A stretch of DNA of 64,000 nt, taken from the NCBI RefSeq assembly GCF_042610425.1, contig NZ_JBGJZM010000002.1, positions 310,001 through 374,000 on the forward strand. Reading direction: 5' to 3'. Shown here piece by piece: positions 33,104 to 42,196 of this stretch (position 1 is its first letter; every line of letters begins with the position of its first letter). Under the pieces are notes generated by a model. That model saw nothing but the letters and a program-made list of their open reading frames with translations. It searched no databases and was not told the DNA's origin. Position numbers and translations under genes: made by a program. This DNA is from Ectobacillus sp042610425 (lineage in GTDB: Bacteria > Bacillota > Bacilli > Bacillales > Bacillaceae_G).

Positions 33104-34585
33104 CTACCTCCCAATCATTTGTAGTGCGGAATCAACTGGTCCGCCGAGTATTTGTGGAGCAACACCGATTGCAATAATAAAGAACATGAGGACAAGAACT
33201 GGTATGAACTCATAGCCCTTTAGATCGCTAGCAGGTGCTAACTCACGTTGTCCGAATGTAATAGATAAAACCGCACGTAACATATATACGGCTGTTAAAA
33301 TAATGCCGAGCGTACCGACTGCTGCGATGACTGGCATTGCTTGGAACAAGCCAAGGAATGCTAGGAATTCACCGACGAAACCAGACATACCTGGTAAGCC
33401 GAGCGATGCCATCCCGATTGCAAGAAAGAAGCCACTAAAGAGCGGAACCTGCTTCGCTAGTCCGCCAAGATGCGTAATGTCTGACGTATTGTAGCGTTCC
33501 TCAAGGAAGCCCACGAAGAAGAAGAGCAAGGCTGCGATTAAACCATGTGATACGACTTGGAATACTGCTCCCTTAACCCCAGCAATATTCATAGAAGCAA
33601 GACCAATGAGTACGATACCCATATGGGAAATACTACTGTAAGCAAGAATGCTTCGTAAATCCTTTTGAACAAGAGCGATAAGTGCTCCGTATAATAAGTT
33701 GATTACACCAAGAATTGCAATGATGGGTGCAATGCTATTAAATTCGGCCGGGAACAATCCAAGTCCGAAACGAATCATCCCGTACGCCCCAATTTTAAGC
33801 AATACGCCGGCATGTAGCATAACGACTGCAGGCGGTGCTTGAACATGGACGTTCACCATCCAGCGATGAAGTGGGAAGATCGGTAGCTTAATTCCAAGTG
33901 CGATAAATAATGCAAGGAACAATCCCATCTTAAGTGGTTCCGAAATCGTTCCAAGCGGACCTTGTCCTGCTTGCAGCGCTGCGGCTGCTTCTTGGAAATT
34001 TGATGTTCCGGTTTGGGCAAAGATGATAACGAAAACGAGAAGCATAATCGCTGAGCCGATTCCGTTATAAAGCAAATAGCTGTAAGCAGCTCGTTCGCTT
34101 GCAAATTTTCCCCATTTTCCAACGAGGAAGAACATTGCTGGCAATGTTAGCTCGAAGAAGAAGAAGAACAGCAAGAGATTTTGAGCAGCAAACACACCAA
34201 GCATCCCCATTTCTAACATGAGGAAGAGGATGTAGAAGCTTTTCACATTGTTCTTAATTTTAACTGCTGTGATGGCAGCAAGTACGCCAAGAACAGATGT
34301 TAGCATTAACAGTGCGAAGGAAAGTCCGTCCACACCAAGTTCATAATTAATTCTGAACAGATCGCCCTGTCCTTGAAAATTTCCGAATTGAATCCAGTTC
34401 ACTTTTTGTGCGAACCCTTCAAACCCTTGGCCCGATACATAAGCACCGTATAGGATGAACGAGCAAACGAGCGGAATCAACGTCGTTGTGATTCCAATCC
34501 ATTTCGCACGTGTTTCATCGGATACGCTTAGCGCCAAAATACCGAGAAGCGGGGAGAAAATAAGAATGGATAAAAGGAAACTCAT
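33104..34585 (-). CDS. nuoM: NADH-quinone oxidoreductase subunit M
   Basis: A 493-aa antiporter-like proton-pumping subunit. Family motifs include FFFELTLPAMFFLVGKWG with the key glutamate, IKLPIFPLHRWMVNVHVQAP and LAYSSISHMGIVLIG. Its ATG overlaps the nuoL stop by four bases, implying translational coupling. Confidence 0.95.
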   Translation of the reverse strand: MSFLLSILIFSPLLGILALSVSDETRAKWIGITTTLIPLVCSFILYGAYVSGQGFEGFAQKVNWIQFGNFQGQGDLFRINYELGVDGLSFALLMLTSVLGVLAAITAVKIKNNVKSFYILFLMLEMGMLGVFAAQNLLLFFFFFELTLPAMFFLVGKWGKFASERAAYSYLLYNGIGSAIMLLVFVIIFAQTGTSNFQEAAAALQAGQGPLGTISEPLKMGLFLALFIALGIKLPIFPLHRWMVNVHVQAPPAVVMLHAGVLLKIGAYGMIRFGLGLFPAEFNSIAPIIAILGVINLLYGALIALVQKDLRSILAYSSISHMGIVLIGLASMNIAGVKGAVFQVVSHGLIAALLFFFVGFLEERYNTSDITHLGGLAKQVPLFSGFFLAIGMASLGLPGMSGFVGEFLAFLGLFQAMPVIAAVGTLGIILTAVYMLRAVLSITFGQRELAPASDLKGYEFIPVLVLMFFIIAIGVAPQILGGPVDSALQMIGR

Positions 34586-36444
34586 TGTAAATACCCCCCT
34601 ACTGCAACAAGAATAGCAAGTAGAATTGCGAGACCAACGAACGCAACCGCACCGTATGTTTGAACCTGTCCACTTTGTAATTTCGAAAGAAGCGATCCCG
34701 TTCCTTTCGTAATCTTTGCTAACAGGATGGCAATGCCTTCCACAATATATTTTTCAATAAATGTAAGGACATAAGCAATTCCCTTTACGAGCGGAATAAT
34801 AGTTACGCCGTAGATTTCATCGATATAATATTTGTTTTTAACAAGGGCATACAATGGAGTTTTGCTGCCGCCAAGCCAATCTCTTGATAGCGATTTTTTT
34901 CCGTAAATTAAGTAAGCAAGACCAATACCAGCTAATGATACGAGTGTAGCCACAATCATAATCCAAACTGGGCCATGACCTTCTGCTACTTTGAACGAAA
35001 CGTCCTTTGTTAGCCATTCGCCTAAGAATGAACCGAACCAAGGTGTGTTAATGTAACCCGCTACAACGGCCAATACGCCAAGTACCATCATTGGAACGGT
35101 CATAACCTTTGGTGATTCATGTGCATGTCCTTCGCCGCGTGATTCCCCAGTAAAGACAAGGAAGAATAAGCGGAACATATAAAATGCTGTGAAGAACGCT
35201 GCGATTACCGCAAGCCAGAATAAGAAGTAATTGCCGTGCTCCCAAGTAGCGGATAGAATTTCATCCTTACTGAAGAACCCAGACAATAATGGAAATCCAC
35301 TAATTGATAAAGTACCGATTAAGAAAAGAACTGCGGTTGTCTTCATTTTCTTGAACAAACCGCCCATTTTTTCAATGTTCTGCGTACCTACGCCGTGAAT
35401 AACACTACCTGCAGCAAGGAAGAGCAGTGCTTTGAAAAATGCGTGTGTGGTAAGGTGGAATACCCCTGCCACATATCCAGCAGAGCCAAGTGCAAGCATC
35501 ATATAACCGAGCTGACTGACTGTGGAATACGCAAGTACACGTTTAATATCCGTTTGTACTAAACCGATGGATGCTGCGAAAATCGCCGTGAATCCGCCGA
35601 CTACCGCAACTGTTGTCATGGCAACATTGCTCGCTTCAAAAAGCGGGAACATCGTTGCAACTAAGTAAACACCGGCAGCTACCATTGTTGCGGCATGGAT
35701 GAGAGCCGATACTGGAGTCGGACCTTCCATCGCATCTGGAAGCCATGTATGAAGTGGGAACTGACCTGATTTCCCAACTGCACCAACGAAAATTAAAATT
35801 GCTGTTAGCGTAATCATTGTAGGTGAAATATGACCGGCAGCTACCGCTTGGAAGATGGCATCATATTCAAAGCTGCCAACCTGCCAGAACAATAGAATTA
35901 AGCCGATAAATAAACCAACATCCCCAATACGAGTCATCACGAAAGCTTTCTTCGCTGCTGCCTTTGCGCTTTCTTTGTAGAAATAGAAACCGATTAGCAA
36001 GAACGAACCAAGTCCAACAAGCTCCCAGAACACATAGAGCTGAAGTAAATTCGTGCTAATGACAAGACCTAGCATTGCAAATGTAAAGAAACCTAAGTAT
36101 GCGTAGAAAATTTGAATTCGGTCATCTCCGTGCATATATCCTCTTGAATACACATGCACTAAGAAACTAACGAGTGATACGATGAACAGCATAAGCGAAT
36201 TCAATGCGTTCACTTCAAATCCGAAATTAATGGAAAGATTGCCAACATGGAGCCAAGTCCATTCTGTTTTTAGCGTGCTTGCTGACAAGCGCTCGATCAA
36301 GATTAGCACCGCACCCACTAACGAGAGAAACGTAAGTACAATGCCGATATACGTTCCGTTTTCCTTTACCTTCTTACCAAAAAGAATCAATAGCACAAAG
36401 GAAAGTAGCGGGAAAAGCGGTATAAGCCATGCATAATTCATCAT
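34582..36444 (-). CDS. nuoL: NADH-quinone oxidoreductase subunit L
   Basis: The largest membrane subunit, 620 aa, with about 16 spans plus the long C-terminal lateral helix region. It carries YVFWELVGLGSFLLIGFYF, GKSGQFPLHTWLPDAMEGPTP, and LAYSTVSQLGYMMLALG, the antiporter-like core. It lies at the distal end of the membrane arm and pumps protons. Ends with a hydrophobic helix (VAFVGLAILLAILVAVGGYL). The gap to nuoK is 20 bases. Confidence 0.95.
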   Translation of the reverse strand: MMNYAWLIPLFPLLSFVLLILFGKKVKENGTYIGIVLTFLSLVGAVLILIERLSASTLKTEWTWLHVGNLSINFGFEVNALNSLMLFIVSLVSFLVHVYSRGYMHGDDRIQIFYAYLGFFTFAMLGLVISTNLLQLYVFWELVGLGSFLLIGFYFYKESAKAAAKKAFVMTRIGDVGLFIGLILLFWQVGSFEYDAIFQAVAAGHISPTMITLTAILIFVGAVGKSGQFPLHTWLPDAMEGPTPVSALIHAATMVAAGVYLVATMFPLFEASNVAMTTVAVVGGFTAIFAASIGLVQTDIKRVLAYSTVSQLGYMMLALGSAGYVAGVFHLTTHAFFKALLFLAAGSVIHGVGTQNIEKMGGLFKKMKTTAVLFLIGTLSISGFPLLSGFFSKDEILSATWEHGNYFLFWLAVIAAFFTAFYMFRLFFLVFTGESRGEGHAHESPKVMTVPMMVLGVLAVVAGYINTPWFGSFLGEWLTKDVSFKVAEGHGPVWIMIVATLVSLAGIGLAYLIYGKKSLSRDWLGGSKTPLYALVKNKYYIDEIYGVTIIPLVKGIAYVLTFIEKYIVEGIAILLAKITKGTGSLLSKLQSGQVQTYGAVAFVGLAILLAILVAVGGYLQ

Positions 36445-36464
36445 TTTGTGTTCTCCCCCTTCCT

Positions 36465-36779
36465 CTAATGCTTTAAGGAATCCATTTCGTCAATATTCAC
36501 AGTCTGACGGTTACGGAAATACGCGATAATAATCGCAAGTCCAACCGCTGCCTCAGCCGCTGCTACCGCAATTACAAACAAGGAAAAAACTTGTCCTTTC
36601 AGACTTGGGAACATACCCATCTTACTGAAAGCAACAAGATTCAAATTGGCAGCATTCGTCATAAGCTCGATACAGATTAGCACGATAACTGCATTTCGTT
36701 TCGTCAAAGCTCCGTAAAGACCGATGCAAAAGAGGATAATTGCTAGCGCCAAGTAACCTGTTACTGGAACGTTAGTCAT
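36465..36779 (-). CDS. nuoK: NADH-quinone oxidoreductase subunit K
   Basis: A 104-aa subunit with three membrane helices, related to MrpC. ATG 36779, with GGTGGG upstream, gives the normal length and the N terminus MTNVPVTGYLALAIILFCIG; an ATG nine codons earlier lies inside nuoJ without a site. The two buried glutamates expected in helices 2 and 3 are in LICIELMTNAANL and AAAEAAVGLAI. It overlaps the nuoJ end by eight bases. Confidence 0.94.
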   Translation of the reverse strand: MTNVPVTGYLALAIILFCIGLYGALTKRNAVIVLICIELMTNAANLNLVAFSKMGMFPSLKGQVFSLFVIAVAAAEAAVGLAIIIAYFRNRQTVNIDEMDSLKH

Positions 36780-37293
36780 TATTCCCACCTTCTTCCTGCT
36801 TGTCATTCTTCGTTAACACAATTGCGCCGATTAATGCTACGAGTAAGAGAACAGACATTACTTCAAATGGAACTAAATACTGCGTATACAGCATAACCCC
36901 AATTTGCTTCGTGTTCTGTACGTGCAAGTTAACATCTTGACCTTTCGGCGTGAAATCAGCATTGTTTACAGCAAAGTACATCACCGCTCCAAATGCGACT
37001 ACACCTATAAGAACGAAGAAAGAACGAGCATTAAAATGTGTTTCGCCTTCGTCACCGTGGTTGGTAAGCATGATTCCAAAGATCATAATGATCGCAACTG
37101 CACCGGAATAGATCAAGATTTGCACAACACCTACAAACTCAGCAGAAAGCATAAAATATAAGCCAGCAATACTTACGAACGTAAAGACGAGAGAAAGCAT
37201 CATGTGCATCACTTTCGTTACATTTAACATGAGCACACCGCCCATGATAGCAAGTAAAGAAAGAGCAAGAAAGGCTACTAATCCACCACTCAT
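36772..37293 (-). CDS. nuoJ: NADH-quinone oxidoreductase subunit J
   Basis: A 173-aa membrane subunit with five helices joining the hydrophilic and pumping arms. Recognisable features are the GVLMLNVTKVMHMMLSLVFTF region and AEFVGVVQILIYSGAVAIIMIFG, whose pi-bulge helix is important for coupling. Its ATG overlaps the nuoI stop by four bases. Confidence 0.94.
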   Translation of the reverse strand: MSGGLVAFLALSLLAIMGGVLMLNVTKVMHMMLSLVFTFVSIAGLYFMLSAEFVGVVQILIYSGAVAIIMIFGIMLTNHGDEGETHFNARSFFVLIGVVAFGAVMYFAVNNADFTPKGQDVNLHVQNTKQIGVMLYTQYLVPFEVMSVLLLVALIGAIVLTKNDKQEEGGNND

Positions 37294-37709
37294 GGTTTAT
37301 TCCCCTCTCTGACATTTGTATCGTTTTCATCAAGCCATTGTAGATTTTTAAACAAATCATCGCGCGTATATTCGGCAAGTTCGAAGTTGTTTGTCATAAC
37401 AATTGCCTCCGTCGGACAAACCTCTGTACAAAGATCGCACAAAATACAAATTTCAAAATTAATATCGTACGTATCGATTACCTTCCCCTTTTTCGTTGGG
37501 TCCGGATGCTTTTTACCAGTTAAATTAATGCAATCTGTTGGACAAATATTCGCACATTGATTACAGACGATGCATTTTTCCGGATAAAACTTCTGAATAC
37601 CACGGAAACGATCCGGAAGCGGAAGTGGTTGATTTGGGTAATCGTACGTCACCTTTTGCTTCGTTAAATTGTTTAGGGTGTACTTCATTCCCTTAAATAA
37701 CCCCAGCAT
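37290..37709 (-). CDS. nuoI: NADH-quinone oxidoreductase subunit I (2 x 4Fe-4S)
   Basis: A 139-aa ferredoxin-like subunit holding clusters N6a and N6b. Both CxxCxxCxxxCP motifs are intact: CIVCNQCANICPTDC and CILCDLCTEVCPTEA. It passes electrons toward NuoB. The N terminus (LGLFKGMKYTLNNL) is the short type seen in bacilli and archaea. The 55-base gap to nuoH is the largest inside the operon. Confidence 0.95.
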   Translation of the reverse strand: MLGLFKGMKYTLNNLTKQKVTYDYPNQPLPLPDRFRGIQKFYPEKCIVCNQCANICPTDCINLTGKKHPDPTKKGKVIDTYDINFEICILCDLCTEVCPTEAIVMTNNFELAEYTRDDLFKNLQWLDENDTNVREGNKP

Positions 37710-37764
37710 ATTTTCTCCCCCTTTTCACCGCTCATGCGGCTGATTTGGCTACTTGCCAAGACTA

Positions 37765-38766
37765 TTAAAAGAACAATTGCTTAATAAGCGCCGTTAGGAA
37801 AATGTTCGCAAGTGAAACTGGAAGTAATACCTTCCATCCAAATTCCATAAGATGATCTGCGCGCAAACGTGGAAACGTAACGCGGAACCAAATTAAGATA
37901 AAGACAACAAGTGAAAACTTTAATGCAAACCACACTGCTCCTGGAATAAAGTCAAGGAACATAACTGGATGCCAGCCACCCAAGAATAATACCGTAATCA
38001 ATGACGCCATTGCGAAAAAGTATACATATTCAGAAAGCATAAAGAATGCCCAGCGAAAGCCCGAGTATTCCGTATGGAACCCTGCAACTAGCTCTGATTC
38101 CGCTTCTGGTAAGTCAAACGGTGTCCGGTTCAATTCCGCTGTTGCCGCAATAAGAAAGACAAGGAATGCAACCGGCTGTGCAAAGATGAACCATATTTTC
38201 GTTTGTGCAGCGACAATGTCATTTAAATTTAAGCTGCCTGCTAGCATAATAATACCGATCAAGCTCATAACAAGCGGAATTTCATATGAAATCATTTGGG
38301 CAACGGCACGCATACCACCAAGAAGGGAGTATTTGTTATTGGAAGCCCAGCCACCTGTAATAACGCCGACCGTTGAAATTCCTGAAATGGCGATGTAATA
38401 CAATACCCCAACGCCGATATCAGCAAACTGAAATTTATCCGTAAATGGAATCGTGGCAAGAACGATAAAGGCAGGTGCAAAAGCGATAACCGGTGCTAAA
38501 ATGAATAGCGGTTTATCAGCAGCCTTTGGAATGCTATCTTCCTTCAGCAATAACTTTAATACGTCTGCTACCGTTTGCAGTAAGCCGAAACGACCACCTA
38601 CTTGGTTTGGTCCAATACGACCTTGCATAAATCCCATTACTTTCCGCTCCGCCAAAATTCCGTATGTAACGAAGCCAAGAACAACCATTAACAAAATAAC
38701 AGCTAGTCCGAAAAAGATGAAAAACGTAGTCCAACTTGGTGTAGATTCTAACAGGCCCTTAATCAT
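37765..38766 (-). CDS. nuoH: NADH-quinone oxidoreductase subunit H
   Basis: A 333-aa membrane subunit with eight spans that forms the quinone-binding chamber next to NuoB and NuoD. It shows GILAERKVMGFMQGRIGPN, the ELNRTPFDLPEAESELVAGFHTEYSG region (given in part; acidic cluster of the E-channel) and RVTFPRLRADHLMEFGWK. Its ATG overlaps the last base of the nuoD stop. Confidence 0.95.
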   Translation of the reverse strand: MIKGLLESTPSWTTFFIFFGLAVILLMVVLGFVTYGILAERKVMGFMQGRIGPNQVGGRFGLLQTVADVLKLLLKEDSIPKAADKPLFILAPVIAFAPAFIVLATIPFTDKFQFADIGVGVLYYIAISGISTVGVITGGWASNNKYSLLGGMRAVAQMISYEIPLVMSLIGIIMLAGSLNLNDIVAAQTKIWFIFAQPVAFLVFLIAATAELNRTPFDLPEAESELVAGFHTEYSGFRWAFFMLSEYVYFFAMASLITVLFLGGWHPVMFLDFIPGAVWFALKFSLVVFILIWFRVTFPRLRADHLMEFGWKVLLPVSLANIFLTALIKQLFF

Positions 38767-39866
38767 TAGCCATCAACCTCCCCAAGTACAATATCAATAC
38801 CGCCTAGAATCGTAATTAAGTTTGCGATATTTTGTCCTTTTAAAAGCTTTGGTAAAATTTGTAGATTGTAAAAGGACGGACGACGGAATTTTAGGCGATA
38901 TGGTTCTTTCTTGCCATCACTTGCAATATAGCAGCCGATTTCACCGCGCGGAGATTCAATCCGAACGAACGCTTCTCCTTTTGGCGCCTTAATAATCTTC
39001 GGCACCTTCGCCATGAACGGTCCATCTTGCGGGAACTGCTCAAGCGCTTGTTCAATAATTTTGAGTGATTCTTCGATTTCCTGCATGCGGCACATATAAC
39101 GGTCCCATGCATCTCCGACCGTACCAACCGGAACATTAAAGTCAAAGCGGTCATAAATCGAATATGGCTCATTTTTACGAAGATCCCATTGTACCCCGGA
39201 TCCGCGCAAATTCGCACCGCTTAGTGAATACGCAATTGCATCTTCAGCAGAGTATGCGCCGACACCCTTCACACGGCTTAAGAAAATTTCATTTCCACTT
39301 ACAAGATCATGATAGCCCTTCAATTGTTCACGCATATAGGGAACGAATTCTTTAACCTTTTCGATCCAGCCATCCGGTACGTCCCATTTCACGCCGCCAA
39401 CACGCATATAGTTAAACGTTAAGCGCGCACCAGATAATTCACTAAGGAAATTGATAATCATTTCACGTTCGCGGAACGCATACAAAAACGGGCTAACCGC
39501 CCCAATATCAAGAAGGTTCGTGCCCCACCATACAAGATGACTTGCCACGCGGCCAAGCTCCATCGCAAGTACGCGGATATACTCTGCACGTTCTGGCACT
39601 TCTAGTCCCATCATTGTTTCTACTGCATGACAAATGACATAATTATTCGTCATTGCTGATAAATAGTCCATACGGTCCGTATACGGAATAATTTGCGTAT
39701 ACTGCAGATTTTCTGCCAGCTTCTCTGTTCCACGGTGAAGATACCCAATTACCGGAGTAGCTTCTGTAATGATTTCCCCATCAATTTTTACAACGAGACG
39801 AAATACACCGTGCGTACTCGGATGCTGTGGACCTACGTTAAGAAGCATTTCTTCTGTACGAATCAT
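38766..39866 (-). CDS. nuoD: NADH-quinone oxidoreductase subunit D
   Basis: The 49-kDa-type subunit, 366 aa, related to the large subunit of NiFe hydrogenases but without metal ligands. It helps form the quinone site. Family features are LNVGPQHPSTHGVFRLVVKI near the N terminus, YLHRGTEKLAENLQYTQ and the C-terminal ANLITILGGIDIVLGEVD. It starts 5 bases after nuoC. Confidence 0.95.
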   Translation of the reverse strand: MIRTEEMLLNVGPQHPSTHGVFRLVVKIDGEIITEATPVIGYLHRGTEKLAENLQYTQIIPYTDRMDYLSAMTNNYVICHAVETMMGLEVPERAEYIRVLAMELGRVASHLVWWGTNLLDIGAVSPFLYAFREREMIINFLSELSGARLTFNYMRVGGVKWDVPDGWIEKVKEFVPYMREQLKGYHDLVSGNEIFLSRVKGVGAYSAEDAIAYSLSGANLRGSGVQWDLRKNEPYSIYDRFDFNVPVGTVGDAWDRYMCRMQEIEESLKIIEQALEQFPQDGPFMAKVPKIIKAPKGEAFVRIESPRGEIGCYIASDGKKEPYRLKFRRPSFYNLQILPKLLKGQNIANLITILGGIDIVLGEVDG

Positions 39867-39871
39867 GCTTA

Positions 39872-41020
39872 TTACACCTCCACATCATACGGCTCGTAAT
39901 CTTTTCGCAGTGGATGCCCCACCCAATCGTCAGCAAGCAAAATACGTGTTAAATTAGGATGTCCCTCAAACGTAATCCCAAGTAAATCGTACGCTTCCCG
40001 TTCCGGCCAATTGGCACCTGGCCAAAGATTTGCAATCGACGCTACCTTTGGCTCATCACGATCACATTTCACCTTCACAGCTACGGATTGCTTATTTTTA
40101 TAAGAATATAAATGTACATAGACTTCCATATGCGTTACAAAATCAGTTCCGTGAAGTTCAGATAGATAGTCAAACGTAAGTTGATCATTTTTCTTCATAA
40201 ATTCCATCGTAGCAAGGTAATCGTCTAACTTTACAACGAGCGTTGGAACATCCTTAGAAATACGATTAATATAAGAATCCTCTAACACATCCCCAAGATG
40301 CTCCTTGATAACCTTTACATATTTATCAAGATACGGCTGATTTGGTGATGCTTCTTCCTCGGCGGGCGCGTTGTCCGCTTCACTTGCTCCCTTAGCCTTT
40401 GCTGCTATTGCTGCTGCCGCTTTTGCTTTTGCCGCTGCGATGGCTTTCGCCTTTTCATCATCGCCAGCGCCGCCTGCCGTCTTCGCTTTTGCAGCCGCTG
40501 CTGCTTTCGCCTTCGCTGCTGCGATGGCTTTCGCTTTTTCGTCGTCGCTTGCTCCGCCTGCTGCTTTGGCTTTTGCCGCTGCTGCCGCTTTTGCCTTCGC
40601 CGCTGCGATGGCTTTCGCTTTTTCGTCGTCACTTGCTCCGCCTGCTGCTTTAGCTTTTGCTGCTGCCGCTGCTTTTGCTTTCGCTGCTGCGATGGCTTTC
40701 GCTTTTTCATCGTCGCTTGCTCCGCCTGCTGCTTTGGCTTTTGCCGCTGCCGCTGCTTTCGCCTTCGCTGCTGCGATTGCTTTCGCTTTTTCATCGTCGC
40801 TTGCTCCGCCTGCTGCTTTGGCTTTTGCCGCTGCCGCTGCTTTTGCCTTCGCTGCTGCGATGGCTTTCGCTTTTTCATCGTCGCTTGCTCCGCCTTGTAA
40901 CGTTACTTCCCCAGCACGTTCTTTCGCTGCTGCCGCTGCCTTAGCCTTTGCCGCTGCTGCCGCTTTCGCTTTCGCCACTGCTTCTTTCTTTAACGCATCA
41001 AGATCCTTTTCATCGCTCAT
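39872..41020 (-). CDS. nuoC: NADH-quinone oxidoreductase subunit C with Ala/Lys repeat extension
   Basis: The 30-kDa-type subunit of 382 aa. The real NuoC domain is only the last ~165 residues (LDKYVKVIKEHLGD to the C terminus, with ANWPEREAYDLLGITFEGHP as family signature). Before it lies a ~215-residue extension composed almost only of A, K, G, D, E and S: six copies of a 28-residue unit beginning GGASDDEKAKAIAAAKAKAA, one imperfect. The extension is probably alpha-helical or coiled. Such extensions occur in the B. cereus group; function unknown. Overlaps the nuoB stop by four bases. Confidence 0.93.
   Translation of the reverse strand: MSDEKDLDALKKEAVAKAKAAAAAKAKAAAAAKERAGEVTLQGGASDDEKAKAIAAAKAKAAAAAKAKAAGGASDDEKAKAIAAAKAKAAAAAKAKAAGGASDDEKAKAIAAAKAKAAAAAKAKAAGGASDDEKAKAIAAAKAKAAAAAKAKAAGGASDDEKAKAIAAAKAKAAAAAKAKTAGGAGDDEKAKAIAAAKAKAAAAIAAKAKGASEADNAPAEEEASPNQPYLDKYVKVIKEHLGDVLEDSYINRISKDVPTLVVKLDDYLATMEFMKKNDQLTFDYLSELHGTDFVTHMEVYVHLYSYKNKQSVAVKVKCDRDEPKVASIANLWPGANWPEREAYDLLGITFEGHPNLTRILLADDWVGHPLRKDYEPYDVEV
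40385..40894 (-). repeat. 84-bp in-frame coding repeat, about six copies, in nuoC
   Basis: Six 84-base units (28 codons) encode the GGASDDEKAKAIAAAKAKAA-type repeat. Units differ mainly at third positions and the last is slightly altered (GGAG, AIAAKAKGA). Copy number is likely to vary between strains by slippage or recombination. Confidence 0.93.
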
Positions 41021-41535
41021 TTATTCGTCACCTGCTTTCCAGTTGCCGCCTCGTAACGAATCTTTTCTTTCAACTTATTAATACCGTAAATGAGGGCAGC
41101 TGGGTTTGGCGGGCATCCCGGAATGTACACATCTACAGGTACAATTTGGTCTACGCCTTTTACAACAGCATAGGATTTCACATAAGGACCACCTGCTGTT
41201 GCGCAAGAACCCATTGCAATCACCCATTTTGGTTCTGGCATTTGATCATATAAACGACGTAAGAGTGGTGCCATCTTTTTCGTAACGGTACCGGATACAA
41301 TCATAACGTCAGATTGACGCGGAGATGTACGGAAGAATGAACCGAAGCGATCCAAATCGTAGTGAGAGGAACCAACGCCCATCATTTCAATGGCACAACA
41401 AGCCAAGCCGAATGTCATGGGCCAAAGAGAATTACTTCTTGCCCAGCCTTTCAGCTGCTCCAATGTCGTAAAAAATAGATTACGTTCTAACTCTGCTCTT
41501 TCCTCACTATTCAACCCATCAAAATTTATAACCAT
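41017..41535 (-). CDS. nuoB: NADH-quinone oxidoreductase subunit B (cluster N2)
   Basis: Holds cluster N2, the last iron-sulfur centre before quinone. About 172 aa from ATG 41535 (AAGAAGGTG upstream). The four ligands are in FGLACCAIEMM, GSCATAGGPY and IPGCPPNPAALI. It overlaps the end of nuoA by ten bases. Confidence 0.95.
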   Translation of the reverse strand: MVINFDGLNSEERAELERNLFFTTLEQLKGWARSNSLWPMTFGLACCAIEMMGVGSSHYDLDRFGSFFRTSPRQSDVMIVSGTVTKKMAPLLRRLYDQMPEPKWVIAMGSCATAGGPYVKSYAVVKGVDQIVPVDVYIPGCPPNPAALIYGINKLKEKIRYEAATGKQVTNK

Positions 41536-41894
41536 TTCAACACCTTCTTCTTCCAAGCATACACAAGCCCTACGAGTAGCATCAATACAAAGATGACCAT
41601 CTCCAAGAGAGCAAACAGCCCTAATTTATCGTAAGCAACTGCCCACGGATACAAAAACACAGTTTCCACATCAAAAATTACAAACATAAGCGCAAAAATA
41701 TAGTAACGAGCATGGAAACGAACATTTGCTTCATGAAATGGTTCAAGACCACTTTCATATGTAGTCTGTTTCATTTCCGTCGGCTTGTTTGGACGAAGGA
41801 TCTTCCCTGCCGTCAGCGCTACCATTGGCAACAAAATGCCTAACAGCAAAAACACAACTACAATTGCATAGTTATTTTGATACACATTGAACAT
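41526..41894 (-). CDS. nuoA: NADH-quinone oxidoreductase subunit A
   Basis: First gene of the operon, a 122-aa subunit with three helices. The conserved KQTTYESGLEPFHEANVRFHARYYIFALMFVIFDVETVFLYPW block is present (seen in parts around residues 43-85). Ten more genes follow without a terminator: B, C, D, H, I, J, K, L, M, N. nuoE, F and G are missing, so the complex lacks the usual NADH-oxidising module in this operon. Confidence 0.95.
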   Translation of the reverse strand: MFNVYQNNYAIVVVFLLLGILLPMVALTAGKILRPNKPTEMKQTTYESGLEPFHEANVRFHARYYIFALMFVIFDVETVFLYPWAVAYDKLGLFALLEMVIFVLMLLVGLVYAWKKKVLKWL

Positions 41895-42020
41895 TAGCAG
41901 ACTCTCCCCCTATGCAGTAAATTTTGTTCAATATGCGAAACAACTATCTATGGTTATCCCACCGACAGTACGCCGCGCAAATCGAATTCTGAAAAAAATC
42001 AAAAAGGATATAATGATTTC

Positions 42021-42053
42021 ACCATTAAAAAAGGGGAAATCCCCATAAATGGT
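42021..42053 (-). promoter_or_regulatory. Leader hairpin of the nuo operon
   Basis: GGGGATTTCCCC followed by six Ts is enclosed by outer arms ACCATT and AATGGT. It lies between the promoter and nuoA and could act as an attenuator or simply stabilise the mRNA. Confidence 0.4.
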
Positions 42054-42122
42054 AATAAAAACCCCAACCGTTTGCTGCAAATGAGTCATCTTTTTCTTGA
42101 AAGATAGATGGCCCAAAAACCT

Positions 42123-42152
42123 GTATAAACCGCATTATTACTGTGTTTATAC
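42123..42152. promoter_or_regulatory. Inverted repeat in the nuo leader
   Basis: GTATAAAC (42123-42130) and GTTTATAC (42145-42152) are perfect arms 14 bases apart, downstream of the nuo promoter. It may be a hairpin or an operator. Confidence 0.4.
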
Positions 42153-42182
42153 GAATTACTTTTTTTTAATTTTTCTAAATAA

Positions 42183-42196
42183 TGTAACCGATAACA
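42183..42196. promoter_or_regulatory. cre-like (CcpA) site over the nuo start region
   Basis: TGTAACCGATAACA matches the catabolite-response consensus TGWAANCGNTNWCA at every position. It lies immediately after the -10 box of the nuo promoter, where CcpA binding would block transcription. This predicts glucose repression of complex I. Confidence 0.6.

Noticed and set aside
40371..41081. Large plus-strand Ala/Phe-rich frame opposite nuoC
   Set aside because: Antisense of the in-frame 84-bp nuoC repeat, low complexity, no start signal.
41928..42116. 62-codon frame in the nuo leader
   Set aside because: TTG start without a ribosome site, overlapping hairpins; not convincing as a gene.
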